From contig JAEZHK010000082.1 of the NCBI GenBank assembly GCA_023416655.1, positions 3,402-67,401 of the forward strand: a stretch of DNA of 64,000 nucleotides. Reading direction: 5' to 3'. A model generated the notes under the pieces. The model saw nothing but the letters and a program-made list of their open reading frames with translations, was not told where the DNA came from and searched no databases. Made by a program: the position numbers and the translations under genes. Below are positions 33,504-41,812 of this stretch, one piece after another (the stretch's first letter is position 1; every line of letters begins with the position of its first letter). Source of the DNA: Bacillota bacterium (GTDB lineage: Bacteria; Bacillota; Clostridia; Christensenellales; Aristaeellaceae).

Positions 33504-33579
33504 CCCCCTTCAAGGGGCGGGCGGTTCTTGCGACAACTGACAGGGAACACACGTATATAAAAGGAAAGAAGGGCATTCA

Positions 33580-34032
33580 ATGGAATCGATTCTCGGCACC
33601 AATGTGGTCACCCAGATCGGGCTTTTGGTCAACGACATCGAGAAGACCGGCGAAGCTTTTGCCAAATTTCTGGGCTGCGAAAAACCCAACTGGTTCTGGA
33701 CCGGCACGCGTGAAGAGGCCCAGACCGAATACCTGGGCAAGCCCAGCGAGGCGCGCTCCAAGCTGATGTTCTTCCACGTCGGCCCCAATGTGGACATCGA
33801 ACTCATCGAGCCGGACCACGAACCCTCCACCTGGCGGCACGACCTGGACCAGAACGGCGAGGGCTTCCACCACATCGCGTTCGTCGTCAAGGGCATGAAG
33901 GAAAAGAACGCCGCCCTGGAGGCAAACGGCATGCCGCTTCTCCAGAAGGGCGAATACACCGGCGGACGCTACGCCTATCACGACGCCAATGACGCGCTCA
34001 AGCTGGTGCTGGAGCTTCTGGAAAACGACTAA
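33580..34032 (+). CDS. VOC-superfamily protein (methylmalonyl-CoA epimerase-like fold)
   Basis: 150 residues. The start follows AAAGGAAAGAAGG. Modules VVTQIGLLVNDIEKTGEAFA and GFHHIAFVVKGMKEKNAALE; then LLQKGEYTGGRYAYHD, shared in part with the VOC protein at 29869-30324 (HYGEYTGG). The first metal histidine is replaced by Q; the second-module histidine (FHHIAF) and glutamates in IELIEP and LVLELLE remain. Two related VOC genes thus bracket one set of binding-protein and permease genes, so they probably act on the imported compound or its first product. Confidence 0.8.
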   Translation: MESILGTNVVTQIGLLVNDIEKTGEAFAKFLGCEKPNWFWTGTREEAQTEYLGKPSEARSKLMFFHVGPNVDIELIEPDHEPSTWRHDLDQNGEGFHHIAFVVKGMKEKNAALEANGMPLLQKGEYTGGRYAYHDANDALKLVLELLEND

Positions 34033-34056
34033 GCAACCGATATGCTAAGATCGCGA

Positions 34057-34091
34057 CAGGGACCGCTCAATTTGAGCAGTCCCTGTTTTTT
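34057..34091 (+). terminator. Terminator of the VOC-ABC-VOC operon
   Basis: CAGGGAC, GCTCAA, TTGAGC and GTCCCTG (34057-34085) form a 13-bp stem with one A-C mismatch and a one- to two-base loop, followed by six T residues. It is a typical factor-independent terminator, 25 bp past the stop codon. Confidence 0.88.
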
Positions 34092-34111
34092 CACAAGCCG
34101 TTCAGTGCTGT

Positions 34112-35419
34112 TTAGTTGAACTTCGGCAGCCAGCTTCCGTGCGCCTCGATCAGGTCGTCGCAGAGGGCGACGGTGTCGTCGATGGAGAGTTCCGCGGCGG
34201 TGTGCGGGTCGAGAAGCGCGGCCTGATAGATATAGTCCTTCTTGAGCGTGCGGGCGGCCTCAATGGTCAGAAGCTGGACATTGACGTTGGTGCGGTTGAG
34301 CGCCGCGCACTGCTCGGGCAGGTCACCGATGTAGCAGGGCGTGACGCCGCTCTTGTCCACAAGGCACGGCACCTCCACCACGGCGGTTCTTGGCAGGTTT
34401 GTGATCAGGCCGTGGTTCAGCACGTTCCCGCCGATCTTCGCGGGGCGGTTGGTCTCCATTGCTTCCATTATATAGCTTGCATATTCGTGGGTGCGCTCGT
34501 GGGTCAGGCTGGGGTCCTTGGTCAGCTCGTCCCGGCGCTCGTTCCAGGAGGCGATCTGCCGGACGCAGCGGCGCGGGTACTCATCCAGCGGGATATTGAA
34601 GCGGTCGATCAATTCCGGATAACGCGACTTGATGAACCACGGCGTGTACTCGGCGTTGTGCTCGCTCGACTCGGTCACATAGTAGCCGAAGCGACGCATC
34701 AACTCGTAGCGCACCATGTCGTTGTGCTTTTCGGTGCGCTCCTGCGCCCGGTGCTTGATTTCCGGGTAGAGGTCCGCGCCGTCCCGGGTGATTTCGAGGA
34801 GCCACGCCTGGTGGTTGATGCCCGCGATCTTCCACTGCACGGTTTCATCGTAGGGCATGCCGAGGCCCTTCAATAGGTGATCGGCGCAGATCTGCACGCT
34901 ATGGCAGAGCCCTACGGTCTTGACGTTCGTCAGGCGCAGCATCGCGCCGGTCAGGATCGCCATGGGGTTGGTGTAGTTCAGGAGCCACGCGTCCGGGCAC
35001 TCTGCCTCCATGTCCCGCGCGAAGTCCAGCATGACCGGAATGGTGCGTAAGGCCCGGAAGATGCCGCCGATGCCCAGCGTGTCCGCGATGGTCTGCCTCA
35101 GGCCGTACTTCTTCGGGATCTCGAAGTCGGTCACAGTGCAGGGCTCGTAGCCGCCCACCTGGATTGCGTTGACCACATAATTCGCGCCCTTCAGCGCGTC
35201 CCGCCGCCTGTCCACGCCCAGGAAAGTTTCAATCCTTGCCTTCCCGCCGGCGTTCCGGTTGATGGCTTCCAGCATCTGCCTGCTCTCCTCGAGTCGCGTG
35301 CGGTCGATGTCGTAGAGCGCGATGACGCTGTCCTTAAGCGCCGGGGTCATCATGCTGTCGCCCAGCACGTTCTTGGCAAAGATCGTGGAGCCCGCGCCCA
35401 TGAAGGTGATTTTCGGCAT
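34112..35419 (-). CDS. melA: Glycoside hydrolase family 4, alpha-galactosidase/alpha-glucosidase type
   Basis: 435 residues from MPKITFMGAGSTIFAKNVLG, the standard MelA/AglA start, with AGGAGG upstream; the longer open frame only translates the repeat element in its leader. NAD+/Mn2+ GH4 motifs are present: GAGST, YVVNAIQVGGY, NYTNPMAILTGAM, GLCHSVQ (metal cysteine) and GINHQAWLLEI (metal histidine). The CHSVQ form is the one found in MelA-type alpha-galactosidases that use unphosphorylated substrates. It is transcribed toward the LacI-controlled operon but from its own promoter region, and its leader carries repeat copy D. Confidence 0.88.
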   Translation of the reverse strand: MPKITFMGAGSTIFAKNVLGDSMMTPALKDSVIALYDIDRTRLEESRQMLEAINRNAGGKARIETFLGVDRRRDALKGANYVVNAIQVGGYEPCTVTDFEIPKKYGLRQTIADTLGIGGIFRALRTIPVMLDFARDMEAECPDAWLLNYTNPMAILTGAMLRLTNVKTVGLCHSVQICADHLLKGLGMPYDETVQWKIAGINHQAWLLEITRDGADLYPEIKHRAQERTEKHNDMVRYELMRRFGYYVTESSEHNAEYTPWFIKSRYPELIDRFNIPLDEYPRRCVRQIASWNERRDELTKDPSLTHERTHEYASYIMEAMETNRPAKIGGNVLNHGLITNLPRTAVVEVPCLVDKSGVTPCYIGDLPEQCAALNRTNVNVQLLTIEAARTLKKDYIYQAALLDPHTAAELSIDDTVALCDDLIEAHGSWLPKFN

Positions 35420-35489
35420 GCTGCCTTCCTCCTGTCCGTTGTCTGGCCCATTGCTCGGGCCGTTTCCGCGCCCCGGTACTTCTTTCAAC

Positions 35490-35657
35490 CGTTCCCGGCG
35501 ACCCGCGCGCCGGGAGCGTGTTTCATGAACCGGTGCGCGCGCCGGTTTATGAAACAATCCCTTCAGCCAGTGTGCCGCCCGAGACGCCCGCGGGCGTTTC
35601 AGGCGCGCCCAGAGCCGCTTCCTTCGCATAGAAAATCTGCCGTGCCGATTTTCCATG
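35490..35657 (-). repeat. Four-hairpin intergenic repeat, copy D (leader of the GH4 gene)
   Basis: In minus-strand order. Hairpin 1: CATGGAAAATC/GATTTTCTATG (35627-35657, one mismatch). Linker GAAGGAAG. Hairpin 2: GAAACGCC/GGGCGTCTC core inside poorly matched outer arms (about 35570-35609). Hairpin 3: TGTTTCAT.AACCGG with CCGGTT.ATGAAACA (35519-35556), 15 bp with one G-T or A-C position. Hairpin 4: CGCTCCCGGCG with CGCCGGGAACG (35490-35518). It begins about 6 bp after a TATAAT box and ends 70 bp before the GH4 ATG, as copy A does for nagB. Confidence 0.8.
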
Positions 35658-35662
35658 CTTCG

Positions 35663-35696
35663 ATTATATCAACCAATCCTGTTTGACGAACAGATA
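35663..35696 (-). promoter_or_regulatory. Probable promoter of the GH4 (melA-type) gene
   Basis: Minus strand TATAAT at 35663-35668 with no recognisable -35 box. The 15-bp sequence CTGTT-CGTCA-AACAG, an interrupted palindrome, lies at the -35 position, as expected for a promoter that needs an activator. Confidence 0.45.
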
Positions 35697-35744
35697 CATT
35701 TGTTGCACAATAAGGACGAAATGTTGCATGCGGAGGCGATCACA

Positions 35745-35910
35745 ATGGATATCTACCGAGCTGTACGCGATGCTCTTTGAGATCGGCAGGGCGCGGCCCA
35801 CTCCCCGGAGGACCCGGGCGCGCGGTACTACCAGATGGCCGTGTGGTACCTGGAGGGAAGTATCCTAGCGGAGACGGCCGCGGTCCGGAGGTCGTCCATG
35901 GGAAAATCCT
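35745..35910 (+). pseudogene. Decayed small reading frame with in-frame stop
   Basis: A GGAGG site precedes ATG and eleven codons (MDIYRAVRDAL), then TGA. The same frame continues with protein-like sequence, GAAHSPEDPGARYYQMAVWY, up to a TAA near 35908. It then runs into a short imperfect duplication of a GC-rich segment (about 35868-35940, both parts containing ATCCTA.CGG.G.CGGCCGCGG). This looks like the start of a gene broken by a nonsense change and truncated. A genuine 11-residue leader peptide is the alternative. Confidence 0.35.
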
Positions 35911-36183
35911 AACGGGGGCGGCCGCGGCCCGCGGTCCGGATAGAAGATATCCACATTACATCGGTCTGTTTTCTCCGAACTCCATACAACCGAATGAAAT
36001 CCACGGTTCGGAAAATCACGTAACTCTATTATTTTTTCCGGATTTTTGAACAGCATCGATGGCAACGTGGCCCGGCCCTTGCGGGCCGGGCCGCGTTGCA
36101 ACGGAGCAGGCAAAACACACAAAACACATTGTTTAAAGATTTGTGTATTCCTCAGCCCGTGAAACAATTTTCGGGGATGTGTT

Positions 36184-36213
36184 TTGTGAAACATCAAGGA
36201 CATGTGCTAAAAT
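36184..36213 (+). promoter_or_regulatory. Promoter of the chemoreceptor gene
   Basis: TTGTGA (36184-36189), 18-bp spacer, TAAAAT (36208-36213) preceded by TGC, an extended -10. Confidence 0.5.
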
Positions 36214-36336
36214 TGTCAATTTTTGTCCCGATATAGGTAATGAAAGCGTCAACGCATCCGCGGTTCGGCATCGGCGGAACACTGCGGGGCCGACATTCAT
36301 TCATCCGGGATACCACAAAAATGGAGGGATTCCATC

Positions 36337-37941
36337 GTGTTCAAGAACCTGAAAATCCGGTCCAAGTTGATGTTGATGGCGTTTGTCCCGATCCTTGGCG
36401 CTATTTTGGTTACAGCGCTCGCCGTATACAACATCCAGGGCGTAACGGGTGATATGCGCGCAACCCTGTTCGATCAGGGTTACCAGGGCGTCGCCCTGCT
36501 CACCAACGCGGACAGGGACCTCTACCAGGCGCTCTCCGCCTACCAGGAGCTGGGGCGCATCGGCCTCACCCCGGAACGAAAGGCCGAGTTGCTCCAGTCG
36601 TTTGAAGAAAACGGCCAGCAGGCCATCGACCGGGCGACCCAGACGCTTCAGACGTTTGAAAAGGACAAGGATTCCTGGGGCGCGGCAAAGTTTCCGGATT
36701 CCGGCAGGACCATCTTCGACAACCTCACCACCTTCACGAGCGATTACGCCGACTGGGCCAGCCGGGCCAAGGACGCGCTGACGACGGGCTGGGGCAAGGC
36801 GAGCTTTCTGGATACGGCGCTGTACGGGGAGTTCGAAGCGATGCGCACGTACCTGGACGAGTCGGAGCAGACCATCGACACCGTCATGGGCTTTGAAATG
36901 ACGCGCATCGACCGCGATGTCAACCAGGCCATCCTCATCGCCATCGCGATCGACCTGGCCTGCATCCTGGCCACCGTCCTTCTGGCGCTGATGATCATGG
37001 GCAGCATCACCGGCCCCCTGAACAAGACCGTGAAACTGATCGGGGAATTGTCCCAGGGCGACCTCCGCTCCCGGCTGCAGGTGAAGTCCAGGGACGAGAT
37101 CGGCGTGATGGCCGCCTCGCTCAACGCGTTCGTGGACAAGCTGGAGAACTCGATGGGCGACATCAGCGACGCCTCCACCAACGTGGCGTCCGCGGCCGAC
37201 CAGGTCTCCTCGATGAGCGTATCGCTCTCCCAAGGCTCGACGCAGCAGGCCAGCGCCATTGAGGAGTTCAACGCCTCGCTGGAGGAAATCGCCTCGAAGA
37301 CCGGCCAGAACGCGCGGTTTGCCTCGCAGGCCAACGACCTGTCCGAAACCACCAAGAAGAAGGCCGAGCAGGGCAACTCCCGCATGAACGCGATGCTTAC
37401 CGCCATGTCCGAGATCGATCAGGCCTCCGGCAACATCTCCAAGATCATCAAAGTGATCGACGACATCGCCTTCCAGACCAACATCCTGGCGCTGAACGCC
37501 GCCGTGGAGGCCGCCCGCGCCGGGCAGCACGGCAAGGGCTTCGCGGTGGTGGCCGAGGAGGTTCGCAACCTCGCCGCCCGGTCCGCCAACGCCGCCAAGG
37601 AAACCACCTCCATGATCGAGACGTCCATCAAGAAGACCGCCGCCGGTTCCGCCGTGGCGCAGGACACGGCGACGGCGCTGCAGGAGATCATGCGGCTGGT
37701 GCAGGAGGCCGCGTCGCTCATGAACTCCATCGCCGAATCCTCGAACGAACAGGCCGCCGGCATCGACCAGTTGCGCGTGGGCCTCGACCAGATCACCCAG
37801 GTGGTGCAGTCCAACTCATCTTCGGCCATCGAGAGCTCCGCCGCCAGCGAGAAGCTTTTGAGCCAGGCGGAGCTGCTCAAGGAGCAGATGGCCTACTTCA
37901 AGCTCCGAAACGGCTACACCGACGCGTCCGTGAACCTGTAG
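36337..37941 (+). CDS. Methyl-accepting chemotaxis protein
   Basis: 534 residues from a GTG start after ATGGAGGGA. First membrane helix near 11-32 (LMLMAFVPILGAILVTALAV), then an extracytoplasmic four-helix-type sensor region, a second helix near 200-225 (AILIAIAIDLACILATVLLA), HAMP, and a long cytoplasmic coiled coil. The hairpin tip is highly conserved: IDDIAFQTNILALNAAVEAA, then GFAVVAEEVRNLA. No other chemotaxis or flagellar gene is in the window. Lying among sugar-use genes, it may sense a carbohydrate or a binding protein; this is inference. Confidence 0.93.
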   Translation: MFKNLKIRSKLMLMAFVPILGAILVTALAVYNIQGVTGDMRATLFDQGYQGVALLTNADRDLYQALSAYQELGRIGLTPERKAELLQSFEENGQQAIDRATQTLQTFEKDKDSWGAAKFPDSGRTIFDNLTTFTSDYADWASRAKDALTTGWGKASFLDTALYGEFEAMRTYLDESEQTIDTVMGFEMTRIDRDVNQAILIAIAIDLACILATVLLALMIMGSITGPLNKTVKLIGELSQGDLRSRLQVKSRDEIGVMAASLNAFVDKLENSMGDISDASTNVASAADQVSSMSVSLSQGSTQQASAIEEFNASLEEIASKTGQNARFASQANDLSETTKKKAEQGNSRMNAMLTAMSEIDQASGNISKIIKVIDDIAFQTNILALNAAVEAARAGQHGKGFAVVAEEVRNLAARSANAAKETTSMIETSIKKTAAGSAVAQDTATALQEIMRLVQEAASLMNSIAESSNEQAAGIDQLRVGLDQITQVVQSNSSSAIESSAASEKLLSQAELLKEQMAYFKLRNGYTDASVNL

Positions 37942-37958
37942 CCTTTATCCACACACGG

Positions 37959-37993
37959 ACGGCGGCCACGTTTTCTCGTGGCCGCCGTTTCTT
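37959..37993 (+). terminator. Terminator of the chemoreceptor gene
   Basis: Stem ACGGCGGCCACG (37959-37970) with CGTGGCCGCCGT (37977-37988), loop TTTTCT, then TTTCTTATT. It also lies past the end of the convergent aldo/keto reductase gene. Confidence 0.85.
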
Positions 37994-38009
37994 ATTGGAT
38001 CTTGACGGG

Positions 38010-38999
38010 TCAGGTGGCCAGAATCCTGTCGATGCGCTCAAGCTCTTCGGGCGTGAGCTTCGGCGCGGAAAGCGCGGCGACGTTTTCAATCACCTGCTCC
38101 GGCTTCGACGCGCCGATGAGCGCGGAGGTCACCACCTGGTCCCGGAGGACCCAGGAAAGCGCCATCTGCGCCAGCGTCTGCCCGCGGGCCTCCGCCAGCG
38201 CGTTGAGCGCGCGGATTTTCTCCAGCTTGTCCGGCGTGATGGCGTCCGGCTTCAAGTACCGGGGGTCGTGCCCCGCGCGGGAGTCCGCCGGGATGCCGTT
38301 CAGGTATCGCCCGGTCAGAAGCCCGCCCGCCAGTGGCATGAACACGATCGCGCCAACCTTCTCCGCGCGCAGCACATTCGTCAGGCCGTTTTCCGGTCCC
38401 CGCTCCAGCATGGAGTACCGGGGCTGGTGGATGAGCAGCGGCGTGCCCAGCGGCCGAAGTACGCGGACCGCCTCCGTCGTCTGCTCAGACGAGTAGTTCG
38501 AGACGCCCACGTACAGCGCCTTGCCGCTCCGGACGATGTGATCCAGCGCGCCCATCGTCTCCTCGAGGGGCGTCTCCGGGTCGGGTCGGTGGTGGTAGAA
38601 GATGTCCACGTAATCCAGGTGCATCCGTTTCAAGCTCTGGTCGAGGCTTGAGATCAGGTACTTGCGGCTGCCGAAGTTGCCGTACGGTCCGGGCCACATG
38701 TCATAGCCCGCCTTGGTGGAGATCACCAGCTCGTCCCGGTGGGTATGCCAGTCCCGGTCCATGTGGATGCCGAAGTTCCGCTCCGCCTCACCATAGGGCG
38801 GGCCGTAGTTGTTGGCGAGATCAAAGTGGGTGATGCCGTGGTCAAAGGCTGTGCGCAGGATGGCCTGCTGGACGCCAAAGGGCGTGATGTCCCCGAAGTT
38901 GTGCCAGAGGCCCAGCGAGATCTCCGGAAGCATCAGCCCGCTCGCCCCGCAGCGGCGGTAGCGCATCGCTGAATACCGGGTTTCCGACGGAATGTACAT
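38010..38999 (-). CDS. Aldo/keto reductase, YghZ / L-glyceraldehyde-3-phosphate reductase type
   Basis: 329 residues. The N-terminal block RYRRCGASGLMLPEISLGLW and HFDLANNYGPPYGEAERNFG (catalytic aspartate and tyrosine), then VISTKAGYDMWPGPYGNFGS (catalytic lysine) and DIFYHHRPDPETPLEETM (catalytic histidine) match the YghZ/AKR14 subgroup. It should reduce aldehydes such as L-glyceraldehyde 3-phosphate or methylglyoxal with NADPH. The ATG follows GGGGGAAAA. A consensus-like promoter lies about 130 bp upstream. It is a single gene, convergent with the chemoreceptor. Confidence 0.88.
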   Translation of the reverse strand: MYIPSETRYSAMRYRRCGASGLMLPEISLGLWHNFGDITPFGVQQAILRTAFDHGITHFDLANNYGPPYGEAERNFGIHMDRDWHTHRDELVISTKAGYDMWPGPYGNFGSRKYLISSLDQSLKRMHLDYVDIFYHHRPDPETPLEETMGALDHIVRSGKALYVGVSNYSSEQTTEAVRVLRPLGTPLLIHQPRYSMLERGPENGLTNVLRAEKVGAIVFMPLAGGLLTGRYLNGIPADSRAGHDPRYLKPDAITPDKLEKIRALNALAEARGQTLAQMALSWVLRDQVVTSALIGASKPEQVIENVAALSAPKLTPEELERIDRILAT

Positions 39000-39747
39000 G
39001 GCTTTTCCCCCTAATATTCATTTTCGTGGACCAGCGCGCAAATCCGTCAGCCCACCCAAAACAGCGTGAAGCGGTTCCGCCGGGCGCTGACCGCTATAAA
39101 CGCGCCCGTCCAGTCCCAAATCCTATATTATTATAGCACCAACGATTTTTCGGGGCAATGGGCGCGCGCCGCCGGGAGCCGGATCACTCGCACCGCCGTA
39201 TCCCTTTTCGCCGGGGTTTCCGGCTTCACGACCGGGCCGGAGCGCCCGCCGGGATGCGCCCGCCGAGCGGAAATGCGTACTGTGGCCGCGCGAACCAACA
39301 TATACACAACCATAGTGGCATACATTATCGGCAGCGCGAGAAATCAGGCTGCAACCGCATCAAATGCAACAGGTGTGTTACTATAAATTAACATCCGCAT
39401 GATATGATTGATCGGCTGACCGGGACGGTTCACGGCGCCGGGAGAAAGCGGAAGCGCATCGGGGAGTTCCGGGCCGCCCGCGTTTGGCGGCGAACCCGCC
39501 CCGCGGCGTCCGGGCAGTCCGCAGCGCCCATAAGTCATGAGCTCCGGTTGGAATTGGGAACAAATCTCATCCGCTTGCCGTCTTTCTTTAGGTTGATCGC
39601 GACCCGCCGCAGTGTGTGGAACCCCGTGAAAACCGCCCCTTTGCCCGCCGTGAAGCGGGCGTCTTGGGGTTGACCCTTCCAGTAACGTGCCTAAAAAGCT
39701 GTAAGTCCGGACGCCTCACACAGAGAACCTTCATAGGAGTGGTATCG
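39000..39747. other. Long intergenic region upstream of the LCP gene
   Basis: Contains the aldo/keto reductase promoter (39130-39158) and, near the right end, a weak promoter candidate for the LCP gene: TTGACC (39670-39675), 16 bp, TAAAAA (39692-39697), preceded by a small GCCCGC/GCGGGC hairpin. Between 39160 and 39660 I see short open frames only, none with a ribosome site or recognisable product. Confidence 0.5.
39130..39158 (-). promoter_or_regulatory. Promoter of the aldo/keto reductase gene
   Basis: Minus strand TTGCCC (39153-39158), 17-bp spacer ending TGC, then TATAAT (39130-39135): an extended -10 promoter. The leader would be about 125 nt. Confidence 0.7.
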
Positions 39748-40869
39748 ATGAACACCCGAAAGGCGATGGGCGCGCTGGCGCTGGCAATCGTCATGACCGC
39801 GGCCTTTTGTCTGGCCGTTCCGGCGCAGTTAATTCCCGCCGCCCTGGCGGAAGCCGCGTCGGGCGACGGCGCGTTGAGCGCGGAGGACCAGCAACTTCTG
39901 GAGGATACATTCGGCGACGGGGATGAGGCGGCCGGGGACGAAGCGCTCCAGGACGAGAGCCTGGACGACACCGTCGTGGACAACCCGGACGAGGAGGAGC
40001 AGTTCCTCTCGGACCTCATGAACGAGCTGGACCTGGACGAGACCAACGCGCTGGAAAAGGTCAACGGGATGACCCACATCCTGTTGGTCGGCATCGACGC
40101 CCGCCCCGGCCAGAAGACCGGCCGCAGCGATACGATGATGCTGCTCACCATCGACGCCGAGCACGGATGCCTGAAGCTCACCAGCTTCATGCGGGATCTG
40201 TACGTGGAGATCCCCGGCGAGAAGAACAACCGCCTGAACGCCGCCTATGTGTTCGGCGGGCCGGAGCTTCTGATCAAGACGCTCAAGAAAAATTTTGGCG
40301 TCAAGGTCAACTACTACGCCTCGGTCAACTTCTCGCTCCTGGCGGACCTGATCGACCAGATCGGGGGGCTTCAGCTTACCATTGAGTCCGAGGAACAGCT
40401 CACGAACATCAACCTGGTCATCAGGGAAGACAACGTGGTCTTGAAGAAGGCCTTCCCCGAGCAGGGCATCAAGACCAACGACAACCTTCTGACCAAGACC
40501 GGCGATCAGCTTCTCAACGGCCGCCAGGCGCAGGCCTACGCGCGCTACCGCAAGGGCTCCAGCGACTTCGCGCGCACCGAGCGCCAGCGGGAGGTCATCT
40601 TAAAGGCGATGGAGAGGGTCAAGGAGTTGTCCATGATGGACCTTGGCAAGCTTGCGCTGGACAACCTCGACAAGCTGGACACCAACATGACGGTGGCGGA
40701 CATTCTGCGCCTCGCTCCGGCGGCGTTCGAACTCAAGGACGCCAAAGTGAAGCAGCTCCGCATCCCCGTGGATCACGCCTTTGAGATCAAGACCATCTCG
40801 GAGATGTCGGTGCTGGTGCCCAGCCGAGAGAAGAACGTCAAGGCGCTCACCAAGTTCATCCTCAACTGA
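39748..40869 (+). CDS. LytR-CpsA-Psr (LCP) family protein
   Basis: 373 residues from MNTRKAMGALALAIV, after ATAGGAGTGG. A signal peptide or anchor at about 8-35 is followed by a strongly acidic linker (about 38-95, many D and E) and then the LCP catalytic domain: ILLVGIDARPGQKTGRSDTM, LTSFMRDLYVEIPG, RLNAAYVFGG and the arginine block YARYRKGSSDFARTERQREV. These are the pyrophosphate- and lipid-binding residues of enzymes that move glycopolymers from undecaprenyl carriers to peptidoglycan. The acidic linker is unusual. A second LCP gene lies at the right end of the window, beside polysaccharide genes. Confidence 0.9.
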   Translation: MNTRKAMGALALAIVMTAAFCLAVPAQLIPAALAEAASGDGALSAEDQQLLEDTFGDGDEAAGDEALQDESLDDTVVDNPDEEEQFLSDLMNELDLDETNALEKVNGMTHILLVGIDARPGQKTGRSDTMMLLTIDAEHGCLKLTSFMRDLYVEIPGEKNNRLNAAYVFGGPELLIKTLKKNFGVKVNYYASVNFSLLADLIDQIGGLQLTIESEEQLTNINLVIREDNVVLKKAFPEQGIKTNDNLLTKTGDQLLNGRQAQAYARYRKGSSDFARTERQREVILKAMERVKELSMMDLGKLALDNLDKLDTNMTVADILRLAPAAFELKDAKVKQLRIPVDHAFEIKTISEMSVLVPSREKNVKALTKFILN

Positions 40870-40936
40870 CGCACCTCCCGGCAGAAGGAACATCACGAAG
40901 GAGCGCACTTAAGCGCGGCAGAAAGAGGCACCCCTC

Positions 40937-41761
40937 ATGAAAAAGGGAGGAAACCGGATCGCCACCTACCTCGCCGTGGTGGTCCTGCTTTGCGTGTACC
41001 CGATGATCCGGATGGCGACCGGCGGAGGAATCGAGCAAAACAAGGCGCTCGTGCTCCCCATCATGTGGGCGCCGGCCATCTCGGCGATCATCACAAAGCT
41101 CCTCTTCGACAAAACCGCCCGGGGTCTGGGCTTCAGGCGCTGCCCGCCGATCCACTTGGCGGCGGCGTACCTTCTGCCGCTTCTCGGCGGGGGCATCGTG
41201 TACCTGATCGCGTGGAACACCGGGATCGGCGCACTGAACCGGGAAGTTTTCGCTAGGCTCGGCATCGTGGACTGGATCGGGCTTCTGGGCGTTCCAATGA
41301 GCCTCCTCACCGCCACGGGCGAAGAGATCGGCTGGCGGGGCTTTCTGGTGCCGGAACTTAACAAGCGCTTTTCCTATACCGCCACCTCGCTGATCACTGC
41401 CGCTGTGTGGTGCCTGTACCACTATCCGCTTATGCTTTTTGGCGGGTACAATGGCGGCGTTTCCATCCTGGCCTCTATGATATTCTTCTCCATCTCGATC
41501 ATCGCGATCTGCTTTATTACCACCTGGATGCGGCTGAAAACCGGAAGCGTGTGGGCGCCCGCGCTTTTGCACGCGGCGCACAATTACTTCATCCAGGCCG
41601 TCTTCGACCCGCTGACCGTGAAAGGGCCGCATACGGCGATCTTCACGACCGAGTTCGGCATCGGGCTCGCGGTCATCTACTCAGTCGCGGCCTTCTTCTA
41701 CTGGCGCAGGCGCGGAGAACTCGTCCCCGAACAGGTCAAACCCGCCCAAGCGCCCGCGTAA
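40937..41761 (+). CDS. CPBP-family intramembrane metalloprotease
   Basis: 274 residues, about eight membrane helices. The CPBP (Abi/Rce1-like) motifs are present: motif 1 TGEEIGWRGFLVPEL (EExxxR), motif 2 VWCLYHYPLMLFGG (a histidine replacing the usual FxxxH), and motif 3 LHAAHNYFIQ (HxxxN). Such proteins cleave or process membrane or prenylated peptides and are often near bacteriocin or envelope-stress genes. It follows the LCP gene by 67 bp, and a second CPBP gene follows it; all three may be one transcript. Confidence 0.85.
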   Translation: MKKGGNRIATYLAVVVLLCVYPMIRMATGGGIEQNKALVLPIMWAPAISAIITKLLFDKTARGLGFRRCPPIHLAAAYLLPLLGGGIVYLIAWNTGIGALNREVFARLGIVDWIGLLGVPMSLLTATGEEIGWRGFLVPELNKRFSYTATSLITAAVWCLYHYPLMLFGGYNGGVSILASMIFFSISIIAICFITTWMRLKTGSVWAPALLHAAHNYFIQAVFDPLTVKGPHTAIFTTEFGIGLAVIYSVAAFFYWRRRGELVPEQVKPAQAPA

Positions 41762-41812
41762 GCGCGGTTTCGCTCCGCCCGCCCGGGCATAATAGCCGTC
41801 GGGGGCGATCAG

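Larger units (their letters stand above)
35658..36336. other. Long intergenic region with gene remnants
   Basis: No intact gene. It holds the GH4 promoter, a decayed small reading frame (35745-35910), a strong palindrome at about 36066-36105 (GGCCCGGCCC, loop TTGC, GGGCCGGGCC, with flanking GCAACG/CGTTGC arms) without a T-tract, and the chemoreceptor promoter. The AT-rich stretch 35940-36060 shows nothing I can name. Confidence 0.6.
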
